Assembly: GCA_013820975.1 (NCBI GenBank)
Contig: JACDHQ010000193.1
Location: forward strand, 1 to 5,347
Source of the DNA: Gemmatimonadaceae bacterium
GTDB taxonomy: Bacteria; Gemmatimonadota; Gemmatimonadetes; Gemmatimonadales; Gemmatimonadaceae
Length of the DNA: 5,347 nt
Reading direction: 5' to 3'
Part shown: positions 1 to 5,150 of the stretch, in pieces
Position numbering within the stretch: position 1 is the stretch's first letter
Layout: each line of letters starts with the position of its first letter
Translations under genes and position numbers: made by a program
The notes under the pieces: model-generated
Seen by the model: the letters and a program-made list of their open reading frames with translations, nothing else
What the model was told of the DNA's origin: nothing
Databases searched by the model: none

Positions 1-236
1 CCGCAGTGGGAGTTCGTGCCTTCGCCGTGCGGCTCACCGAGGCCCGCCGTCAGCCCAGCCAGCTGACCCGGCGCCTTCCGATCGTCGCCTGGATCGACCG
101 GGGACACTTCGTGGCGGTCACCCGCCAGAGGCAGGACGGCGATTTCGTGATCCTCGACCCCCTGGTGGGGGCGTACGCCCTGTCATTCGACGCACTGGTC
201 GCGCGCTGGACCGGCGAGGCGCTGGTGCTCGAATGA
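1..236 (+). CDS. C39-type cysteine peptidase, C-terminal part (5'-truncated)
   Basis: This is the 3' end of a gene that begins before the window; the frame is open from the first base, so the internal GTG at position 6 is probably not the start. The visible 77 residues match the second half of a Peptidase_C39 domain. They contain a Pro-Ile segment, then GHFVAV with the catalytic His (codon 105-107), about 17 residues later ILDPLVG with the catalytic Asp (codon 156-158), and a terminal W-T-G-E-A-L-V-L strand. The catalytic Cys would lie upstream, unseen. C39 enzymes cut leader peptides after a double glycine and are usually the N-terminal domain of an ABC exporter. Here the reading frame stops right after the peptidase fold, so no transporter is fused behind it. 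Two small peptides lie 93 bases downstream, which fits a maturation role. Family call is fairly sure; the substrate is inferred. Confidence 0.75.
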   Translation, partial: AVGVRAFAVRLTEARRQPSQLTRRLPIVAWIDRGHFVAVTRQRQDGDFVILDPLVGAYALSFDALVARWTGEALVLE

Positions 237-329
237 GGCTTCCCTACGCGAGGCCGCCGCCTGCGGGACGAGCCATGATGCGCAGCGCGATTGGCGCGCA
301 GCGTACCACCCATTGCGAAGGAGGCGGAA
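237..329 (+). other. Short intergenic region before the peptide genes
   Basis: This gap of 93 bases separates the C39 peptidase from the first peptide gene. It holds a direct repeat GCGCAGCG (280-287 and 296-303) and a weak 5-bp inverted repeat (285-289 with 295-299), neither long enough to call a terminator or operator. I see no convincing -35/-10 pair. The peptide genes may therefore be read through from upstream, or their promoter may not resemble the usual consensus. The Shine-Dalgarno sequence of the next gene occupies its end. Confidence 0.4.
318..324 (+). promoter_or_regulatory. Strong Shine-Dalgarno deciding the start of the first peptide
   Basis: AAGGAGG lies 5 bases before the ATG at 330. 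It favours that start over an in-frame TTG at 291, which has no purine-rich stretch at a suitable distance. Confidence 0.75.
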
Positions 330-659
330 ATGGTTCCGTCATGGTTTCTCGGAGTGCTGCTCGAGTTCGAGCAGTGGTTACTGAACGAGCGGGTGCTGGA
401 GGCACTGAAGGCGATCGCCGGGATCGCGACGGTCGTAGCGGTATTGGCGATCGGTGCTGATGGGGGCGTGGCGGAGAGCGCCGCGGATGTCGTGGGAATG
501 GGCTGGTTGTCGTTCATCGGCTGCGTCTCCTGCCTGGCGGGTGCGGGCTTGATCGTCGCGAGCGGGGCGGGGGCGATCCTCGCCGCGCTGTATTACCCGG
601 GCGGGGCGTACATCGCTGCGACGTGCGTCGCCACGTGCGTCGCCGCCGTCACTACCTGA
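330..659 (+). CDS. Small Gly/Ala-rich four-cysteine peptide precursor 1 (bacteriocin-like)
   Basis: This 109-residue protein belongs to no family I can name with confidence. Residues 1-27 are amphipathic and acidic (EFEQW, NER), 28-42 are hydrophobic, and GADGG at 42-46 ends in a double glycine that a C39 peptidase could cut. Small residues at -4 and -7 make this a poor match to the classic leader. The remaining 63 residues carry C65-V-S-C68, a hydrophobic Gly/Ala-rich stretch with small residues at four-residue spacing (G73, A77, G81), a YYPGGAY turn (88-94), and C99-x3-C103 near the C-terminus. The next gene has the same cysteine layout and similar flanking residues, so the two look like paralogues. 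A class II bacteriocin, a halocin C8-like or an SDP-like toxin are possible analogies, not demonstrated homologies. The stop codon overlaps the Shine-Dalgarno sequence of peptide 2. Confidence 0.7.
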   Translation: MVPSWFLGVLLEFEQWLLNERVLEALKAIAGIATVVAVLAIGADGGVAESAADVVGMGWLSFIGCVSCLAGAGLIVASGAGAILAALYYPGGAYIAATCVATCVAAVTT

Positions 660-664
660 GGAGG
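659..664 (+). promoter_or_regulatory. Shine-Dalgarno of peptide 2, overlapping the peptide 1 stop
   Basis: AGGAGG starts on the last base of the peptide 1 TGA (657-659) and sits 4 bases before the ATG at 669. The arrangement suggests coupled, high-level translation of the two peptides. Confidence 0.7.
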
Positions 665-668
665 AGCA

Positions 669-956
669 ATGTCAAGACATCTCATCAAGCTGGTTGCTGT
701 CCCCGTGCTCGCGTCGCTGCTCCTTGCGACGTCGCCGCTGCCGGCAGCCACGTCGAGCCGGGTAGCTGACGCGACACCCGCCGCGCAGGTCGAGGGCCGC
801 GGAATCTGGGAAAAGGCCCTCTGCATCGGCTGCGTTGCAGGGTTTGCCGCCGCGAGCGGCGGCACCATCGCCGGCGTGATCATCGTGGGAGGCTTGTTCC
901 CCGAGTACGTCGCCGCATGCGGCCTGACGTGCATGCTCGCGTACTCCGCGACATAG
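669..956 (+). CDS. Small Gly/Ala-rich four-cysteine peptide precursor 2 with Sec-like signal
   Basis: This 95-residue protein has no recognised family. It begins with a classical signal-peptide profile: basic residues R3, H4 and K7, a hydrophobic core at 8-20, then a polar region with a possible cleavage near A26 (L-P-A). After a polar linker (28-45) comes the core: C52-I-G-C55, then AG as in peptide 1, a Gly-rich hydrophobic stretch including GxxxG (65-69), LFPEYVAA (76-83), and C84-G-L-T-C88. The two cysteine pairs are 28 residues apart against 30 in peptide 1, and both have an aromatic-Pro-x(1-3)-Tyr-hydrophobic-Ala-Ala segment just before the second pair. This points to common descent despite different N-termini. 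Such a core could form a disulfide-pinned hydrophobic hairpin that inserts in membranes; that is inference. It lies 9 bases after peptide 1 and 28 bases before the redoxin gene. Confidence 0.7.
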   Translation: MSRHLIKLVAVPVLASLLLATSPLPAATSSRVADATPAAQVEGRGIWEKALCIGCVAGFAAASGGTIAGVIIVGGLFPEYVAACGLTCMLAYSAT

Positions 957-984
957 ACCAGGACGGAATCCGGAGCAATTCGGC

Positions 985-1530
985 ATGAGACGACCGCTTG
1001 CTCGTCCAGCGCAGCGTGTCCTCGCGCTACTGACGGTCGGGGCGCTCGCAGTGGCATTGTCCCTGGGGATGCGCCTCGACCGTTCAGCGCGCGCGCCGGC
1101 GCCGCTGATGGTGCACATGTTCCCGCAGCTCGAACTGCAGGACGCCCGCAGTGCCCGTTCCCTCCCGACACGGGAGCCGACGGGCGGGCATTCCATCGTC
1201 ATCTACGTCTCGGATCGCTGCCCGCACTGCGCCAGCGAGCTTGCCCGGTGGGATTCCCTCCTCTCGTCGGACCACGGCCGGTTCCGGGACGTGCGGGTGG
1301 ACGTCATCCGCGCCCCCGGCGGAGACCGCATCAATCACGGCGCCGCGTTCGCGCGCCGGGAGCTCGTGGATGCGCGCGGGGACGTCGCTCGTGCGCTCCG
1401 AATCGACGCAGTGCCGGCGAGCTTCGTCCTGGCGGGCGACGGAACGATCGTCGAGCGACGGGTCGGAGAGGCGGGACCGCGCACCATCCAGAAGTTCCTC
1501 GCAACGGCCATCCAAGGAGGCAGTCGATGA
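985..1530 (+). CDS. Membrane-anchored thioredoxin-fold protein with CPHC active site
   Basis: This 181-residue protein has a basic N-terminus (RRPLARPAQR), one hydrophobic segment at about 12-28 acting as signal anchor, and an extracytoplasmic thioredoxin-like domain from about residue 68. The domain shows a beta strand (SIVIYVS), the redox motif C79-P-H-C82, and a late V143-P144 that fits the cis-proline loop, followed by SFVLAGDGTIV. It most resembles TlpA/ResA-like redoxins, although CPHC is the dipeptide typical of the oxidase DsbA. Placed directly after two peptides with four cysteines each, it is a good candidate to make or isomerise their disulfides on the outer face of the membrane. 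Haem or general envelope redox roles cannot be excluded. A CGGAG sequence (971-975) lies 9 bases before the ATG; the stop overlaps the next start (ATGA, 1527-1530). Confidence 0.75.
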   Translation: MRRPLARPAQRVLALLTVGALAVALSLGMRLDRSARAPAPLMVHMFPQLELQDARSARSLPTREPTGGHSIVIYVSDRCPHCASELARWDSLLSSDHGRFRDVRVDVIRAPGGDRINHGAAFARRELVDARGDVARALRIDAVPASFVLAGDGTIVERRVGEAGPRTIQKFLATAIQGGSR

Positions 1531-2114
1531 GCGTAGCCCAGCCCGAAACTCCCCCGCGACTCGACGTCGCGCCCGTGCTCGTCGCCGTTGCCGGCATCAA
1601 CATGCTGGCGGCGTTCCTGCTGGCGCCCGCCGTCAAGGAAGCGATGGACGGCGTGCCGGGAGCCCTCACGCTGATGTTGTGGATGGCGGCGCTCGCATCG
1701 CCGCTCGTCGCCTCCCTTAAAGGGTTGTTGTTCGCGGCGATCGCCTGGTGCACCGCGACGCTGGCAGGGTCGCCCGTTCCGCTGCGCCGGGGCTTCCTCG
1801 TCGGGATTCTGGGGGAAGCCATCATCGCATGCAGCGCGGTGTTCACGGGCATGGTCATCCGGGTTCGTGGCGCGGTTCACAGCCCGGCCGACCTGGTGGT
1901 TCCGCAGGGACTCGATCTCTTCATGGAGATCGGTGGCGGGGTCCCCCTGATCCTCGTGGAGCACACCGGAATCTTCTACATTCTGTGGGCCGCCGCCGCA
2001 TACCTCGGGCTTCGTAAACTCTGTCAGATGGGCCGGTGGCCCGCAGTGGCGACGGTTGGCGGCTACTGGCTCGTGCTGGTCGCCATGGGCATCATCCGGC
2101 AGGCTTCCCTATGA
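1527..2114 (+). CDS. YIP1-like integral membrane protein
   Basis: The 195-residue product is a polytopic membrane protein with about five hydrophobic segments (roughly 14-34, 56-80, 89-111, 146-163, 173-190). A GLDLF segment (128-132) in the loop is followed by HTGIFYILWAAAAYLGL (146-162) and a final hydrophobic helix. This arrangement resembles bacterial YIP1-domain proteins, whose role is poorly known. The start is supported by AAGGAGG at 1514-1520, 6 bases upstream, and by the ATGA overlap with the redoxin gene; the open frame continues further upstream but there it is only a shadow of that gene. Its place between the redoxin and the ABC ATPase, with overlaps on both sides, suggests it works with the transporter, perhaps as an accessory or immunity protein. 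That role is a guess. Confidence 0.6.
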   Translation: MSVAQPETPPRLDVAPVLVAVAGINMLAAFLLAPAVKEAMDGVPGALTLMLWMAALASPLVASLKGLLFAAIAWCTATLAGSPVPLRRGFLVGILGEAIIACSAVFTGMVIRVRGAVHSPADLVVPQGLDLFMEIGGGVPLILVEHTGIFYILWAAAAYLGLRKLCQMGRWPAVATVGGYWLVLVAMGIIRQASL

Positions 2115-2866
2115 TGAACGCCGTTGAGGCACTTTCGCAGGAACTGCGTCCCGCCGGCAGCGAGCCGTGCATTGCCCTCGCCGGGATGGCGGTCCGTTTC
2201 GGTCGCTTCACCCTGGGACCGATCGACCTGGCCATCCAGCCCGGCGAGGCGGTGGCGCTACTCGGCGCCAACGGCGCGGGCAAGAGCACGCTGATCAACG
2301 CGCTTGCCGGACGGCTGCATGCGTACGACGGCTCCACGACGGTTTTCGGTGCCGAGGTGCGGACCCACCTCGTCGAGACGCGGGAGCGCGTGGGTGTCCT
2401 GCCAGAAAAGGTGGTGGCGTACAGCTGGATGTCCGTGCGCGAGTACCTCGACCTCCACCGCGTCATGTTCCAACGCTGGGACGATGTCCTCGAGCGCGAG
2501 CTGTTGAGGCGGCTCCGCATCGATCCCGGTGCAGCGATGCAGCAGCTCTCACGCGGGACTCGCGTGAAGGTCGCGTTCATCGCCGCAGCGGCACCGTCGC
2601 CACTGCTGCTGCTGCTGGATGAGCCAACCTCGGGCATCGATCCCATCGTCAGGGAGGAGCTGCTCGCGATCATCAGGGAGCGATCAGCCGCCGATCCGCG
2701 ACAGGCTCTCGTCGTTTCCACGCACATCCTGGAGGACGTACCCGGAGTAGCGAACCGCGTCCTGGTGCTGCGCGAAGGAAGGCTCGCCGCCGACATCCAG
2801 ACGTCGGAGGTTCTCGCCGATCCGCACCCGCTCCAGCGCCTGCGGGAGGTGATGCGCGATGCGTAG
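2111..2866 (+). CDS. ABC transporter ATP-binding protein, YtrB/YhcG-like
   Basis: This cytoplasmic ATPase of 251 residues would power the permease encoded next. It has a Walker A motif GANGAGKST (52-60), a signature LSRGT (146-150) in place of LSGGQ, a Walker B LLLLLDEP (165-172) followed by TSGIDPIVREELL, and the H-loop STH (203-205). The LSRGT-R-V-K variant and the DPIVREE stretch are typical of the YtrB/YhcG group of ABC-2 ATPases, many of which belong to small-molecule or peptide-stress transporters. The start at 2111 overlaps the previous stop (ATGA); an ATG three bases later is equally possible, and no strong Shine-Dalgarno precedes either, which suggests translational coupling. Substrate unknown; in this context peptide export or self-protection is likely. 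No fused membrane domain. Confidence 0.9.
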   Translation: MMNAVEALSQELRPAGSEPCIALAGMAVRFGRFTLGPIDLAIQPGEAVALLGANGAGKSTLINALAGRLHAYDGSTTVFGAEVRTHLVETRERVGVLPEKVVAYSWMSVREYLDLHRVMFQRWDDVLERELLRRLRIDPGAAMQQLSRGTRVKVAFIAAAAPSPLLLLLDEPTSGIDPIVREELLAIIRERSAADPRQALVVSTHILEDVPGVANRVLVLREGRLAADIQTSEVLADPHPLQRLREVMRDA

Positions 2867-3608
2867 CGACGCGCCCGCGACGAGCGCCGCCTGGACGAGG
2901 TTACGCATGCTGACGCTCATGGGGCTCGATCTCCGCAACGGGTGGCGAAACCTGATGATGGCGGCGGTGATGGTGACCGTCGGTTGTGCGCTCGTGTTCG
3001 TGCATCGGGATGCCTCCAGGTGGGGGCCCATGCTCGCGAGCACGGGCGCACTGATGTTCGCCGCGGGACCGGCCGCCGTCTCGTTCCGCGACCGCTTCGA
3101 AGGCACGCTCTGGCTCGTCGCGACCCTGCCGGTGTCGCCGCGCATGATCGCCGCGGCGCGGTTCATCGAGGCGGCAATCCTCAGCATTCCGGCCGCGATC
3201 GTCAGCGTCATCCTCGTCGCGAGCACCGACTCCGGCGCGACGCTCGGCCTTCACGGTCTCGCGAATGTCGGGATCATCAGCTGGATCACGCTCACGTTCG
3301 GGGCCATCCTGGTTCTCGTTGCGACGCTGGCGGTCCCTCCGACGAGGCTGCACCTCGTGCTGTTCGGCGCCCTCGCCGGGATGGCGGGACTCGGCTGGCT
3401 GATCGACCAGTTCACGGACGACCCGGTTGCCGTTCTGGTCGAGCTCGCGGGTACCCCACTGGGACTGCTCTGGACCTTCGTGACCGTCGCAGCGGCATGC
3501 ACCCTGTCGCTGTTTGCTGGCTTCTTCCTGATCGCCCGCGCCATCGAGCGATTCGAGCAGCCCGACACGGTTCGCGCCGCCCTCACCCGCGGACGCTGGA
3601 CGGAGTAG
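2859..3608 (+). CDS. ABC-2 type transporter permease
   Basis: A 249-residue membrane protein with six predicted helices (about 31-48, 58-76, 104-122, 135-159, 164-182, 201-226). Between helices 2 and 3 is the segment D78-R-F-E-G-T-L-W-L-V-A-T-L-P-V-S-P, the cytoplasmic coupling region usual in ABC-2 permeases (an acidic residue, then G-T, then a T-LPVS motif). It overlaps the ATPase gene by 8 bases and has GGGAGGT at 2844-2850, 8 bases before its ATG, so the two proteins very probably form one transporter, likely two copies of each. It is the last gene of the left cassette. Direction of transport and substrate cannot be read from sequence; export of, or resistance to, the two cysteine peptides is the contextual guess. 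Confidence 0.8.
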   Translation: MRSDAPATSAAWTRLRMLTLMGLDLRNGWRNLMMAAVMVTVGCALVFVHRDASRWGPMLASTGALMFAAGPAAVSFRDRFEGTLWLVATLPVSPRMIAAARFIEAAILSIPAAIVSVILVASTDSGATLGLHGLANVGIISWITLTFGAILVLVATLAVPPTRLHLVLFGALAGMAGLGWLIDQFTDDPVAVLVELAGTPLGLLWTFVTVAAACTLSLFAGFFLIARAIERFEQPDTVRAALTRGRWTE

Positions 3609-3641
3609 CGCCACCCGTCCTGCGACGCGTCCGGCGGGGCC

Positions 3642-3647
3642 TATATT
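3642..3647 (+). promoter_or_regulatory. Candidate -10 box of a leaderless bshB1 transcript
   Basis: TATATT stands out as an AT island in very GC-rich DNA and ends 7 bases before the bshB1 ATG (3655). Transcription from such a box would start at about 3654-3655, on the initiation codon itself. No Shine-Dalgarno sequence lies at a useful distance. A weak -35 candidate, CTGCGA (3620-3625), lies 16 bases upstream. Leaderless genes with a TANNNT box at this spacing are known in Deinococcus and other phyla. A short inverted repeat GGGGC/GCCCC (3636-3640, 3650-3654) flanks the box. Confidence 0.6.
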
Positions 3648-3654
3648 CCGCCCC

Positions 3655-4374
3655 ATGACACGCATCGACCTTCTCGCCGTCGCGGCGCACCGGGACGACG
3701 TCGAGCTCACCTGCGGCGGGACCCTGCTCAAGGCGGTGCAGCAGGGGCACCGCACCGCGGTCATCGACCTCACGGAGGGGGAGATGGGCACCCGCGGGTC
3801 GGCCGGGCTCAGGGGCGAGGAGGCGGAGCGCGCGGCGGCGGTGCTCGGCCTGTCGGCGCGCGAGACGCTCGGCCTGCCCGACGCGGGGATCGCCAATACG
3901 CCGGAAACGCGCGAACTGCTCGCCCGGGCGATCCGGCGCTTCCAGCCGCGCATCGTGATCGCGCCGGCGCTGGAGGGGCGGCACCCCGACCATCGCACGA
4001 CGGCGCAGCTCGTGCGCGATGCATGCTTCGTCGCCGGCCTCGCCAAGGTCGCGCCCGACGTGCCGAAGCACCGCCCGCACAAGGTCGTGCACGCGCTCAC
4101 CTACCGCCAGGACTTCGTCAAGCCGACATTCGTCGTCGACATCTCCGACGTCTTCGAGCGCAAGATGGAGGCGATCCGGTGCTACGACTCGCAGTTCAGC
4201 GGCGTGACCCAGGCAGGCGAGGTGTACCCGACCGGCGAGCCGCTCTACGACGTCATCACGCACCACGCGGCGTACTACGGCGCGCTGATCCGCGCGCGCT
4301 ACGGCGAGCCCTTCTTCACCACCGAGACCATGAAGGTCGACGACATCGTCTCGCTCGATGTCGCCACGTTCTGA
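3655..4374 (+). CDS. bshB1: N-acetylglucosaminyl-L-malate deacetylase (bacillithiol synthesis)
   Basis: BshB1 removes the acetyl group from GlcNAc-malate to give GlcN-malate, the second step of bacillithiol synthesis, before BshC adds cysteine. The 239-residue length matches the family. The PIG-L/LmbE fold metal site is complete: H12 and D15 in AHRDDVEL near the N-terminus, D14 as catalytic base, and H110-P-D-H113 in EGRHPDH, with H113 as third zinc ligand. These positions agree with the numbering I recall for the Bacillus cereus homologue. R53 and the late CYDSQF (193-198) and GEPFF segments also fit BshB1 rather than distant LmbE relatives. The usual Pro of AHPDD is Arg here. The start is supported by the adjacent leaderless promoter. 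The gene opens a probable operon with kynA and kynB, to which it has no obvious metabolic link. Confidence 0.88.
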   Translation: MTRIDLLAVAAHRDDVELTCGGTLLKAVQQGHRTAVIDLTEGEMGTRGSAGLRGEEAERAAAVLGLSARETLGLPDAGIANTPETRELLARAIRRFQPRIVIAPALEGRHPDHRTTAQLVRDACFVAGLAKVAPDVPKHRPHKVVHALTYRQDFVKPTFVVDISDVFERKMEAIRCYDSQFSGVTQAGEVYPTGEPLYDVITHHAAYYGALIRARYGEPFFTTETMKVDDIVSLDVATF

Positions 4375-4383
4375 GGCGCACTG

Positions 4384-5145
4384 ATGACCGACGTGAGCTA
4401 CCCGACGTACCTCGAGCTCGACGCGCTGCTCGACCTGCAGCGCCCCCGCTCGACCCCCCCGCATCCCGACGAACTGCTCTTCATCGTCGTGCACCAGTCG
4501 AGCGAGCTCTGGTTCAAGGCGATCCTGCACGAGCTCGACGGCCTCGTGCAGCGGATGGAGGCTGGCGAGACGGGTTTCGCGCTCTGGCACTCGCAACGCA
4601 TCAATGCGCTTACGCGCATCGTCTCGGCCCAGCTTTCATCACTCGACACGCTGCCGCCGCAGCACTTCGCGCAGTTCCGCGAGCACCTGGGCACGTCGAG
4701 CGGCTCGCAGAGCGCGCAGTTCCGGGCGATCGAGGCGGCATCCGGGCTCCGCGAGTCGCACTTCCTCACGGCGATCAAGGCTCACGGCGAGCCGCCGGCC
4801 ATCGTGACCCGCTGGCTCGACCGCCCGACGCTGCAGGCGCTCTTCCTCGACCTCGTCATCCGCGAGGGCACGACACTCGAGGAGCTCTACACCGGCGCTG
4901 CCCCGACACCGCTGTTCTTCCTCGCCGAGTCGCTGCTGGAGTACGAGCAGCAGTTCGCCCAATGGCGGTTCAAGCACGTGCAGCTCGTCGAGCGCGTGAT
5001 CGGACCCGGCACCGGTGGAACCGGCGGGACGCTCGGGGCGCGCTACCTCATGAAGACCGTGGACCAGCGATTCTTTCCCGCGCTCTGGGAGGTCCGCGCA
5101 AAGTTCTTCGGTGCGGCGCTGCCCGGCCCCGCAGCGCAGGGCTGA
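4384..5145 (+). CDS. kynA: Tryptophan 2,3-dioxygenase
   Basis: This haem enzyme opens the indole ring of L-tryptophan with O2 to give N-formylkynurenine, the first step of the kynurenine pathway. The 253-residue protein shows the N-terminal Y-P-T-Y-L, the distal-pocket segment DELLFIVVHQSSELWFK (29-45, F33 and H37), the substrate carboxylate-binding R99 in FAQFREHLG, the SSGSQSAQFR region (105-114), the proximal haem ligand H198 in WRFKHVQLVERVIG, and the TGGTGGT substrate loop (210-216), then A-R-Y-L. It is shorter than the Xanthomonas enzyme, mainly by about 18 residues at the N-terminus. S108 stands where many homologues have Phe (SGFQS). The ATG lies 9 bases after the bshB1 stop, with GAGG at 4373-4376 as ribosome site. 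The following kynB gene performs the next step. Confidence 0.95.
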   Translation: MTDVSYPTYLELDALLDLQRPRSTPPHPDELLFIVVHQSSELWFKAILHELDGLVQRMEAGETGFALWHSQRINALTRIVSAQLSSLDTLPPQHFAQFREHLGTSSGSQSAQFRAIEAASGLRESHFLTAIKAHGEPPAIVTRWLDRPTLQALFLDLVIREGTTLEELYTGAAPTPLFFLAESLLEYEQQFAQWRFKHVQLVERVIGPGTGGTGGTLGARYLMKTVDQRFFPALWEVRAKFFGAALPGPAAQG

Positions 5146-5150
5146 CGACG

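Noticed and set aside
285..299. Inverted repeat GCGCG/CGCGC before the peptide genes as a terminator or operator
   Set aside because: The stem is only 5 bp, there is no T-run, and such repeats are frequent by chance in GC-rich DNA.
291..329. Upstream TTG start for peptide 1, adding 13 residues
   Set aside because: No ribosome site precedes it, and the strong AAGGAGG at 318-324 points to the ATG at 330.
594..611. Second double glycine (PGGAY) in peptide 1 as the leader cleavage site
   Set aside because: Cutting there would leave only 17 residues and lose the CxxC pair that is conserved in peptide 2.
330..956. Assigning the peptides to the halocin C8 or SDP toxin families
   Set aside because: Only general likeness (Cys pairs, Gly/Ala-rich hydrophobic core) is visible; cysteine number and spacing could not be matched from memory.
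3609..3654. Rho-independent terminator between the permease and bshB1
   Set aside because: No GC-rich stem followed by a T-run; the 5-bp GGGGC/GCCCC repeat flanks the promoter-like box instead.
2901..4100. Long open reading frame of 399 codons on the minus strand
   Set aside because: It lies opposite the permease and bshB1, which have clear family motifs, and its translation is low-complexity Arg/Ala/Gly-rich, as expected for a shadow frame in GC-rich DNA.
3583..4596. Minus-strand open frame opposite bshB1 and kynA
   Set aside because: It is antisense to two confidently identified genes, and no fold or motif is recognisable.
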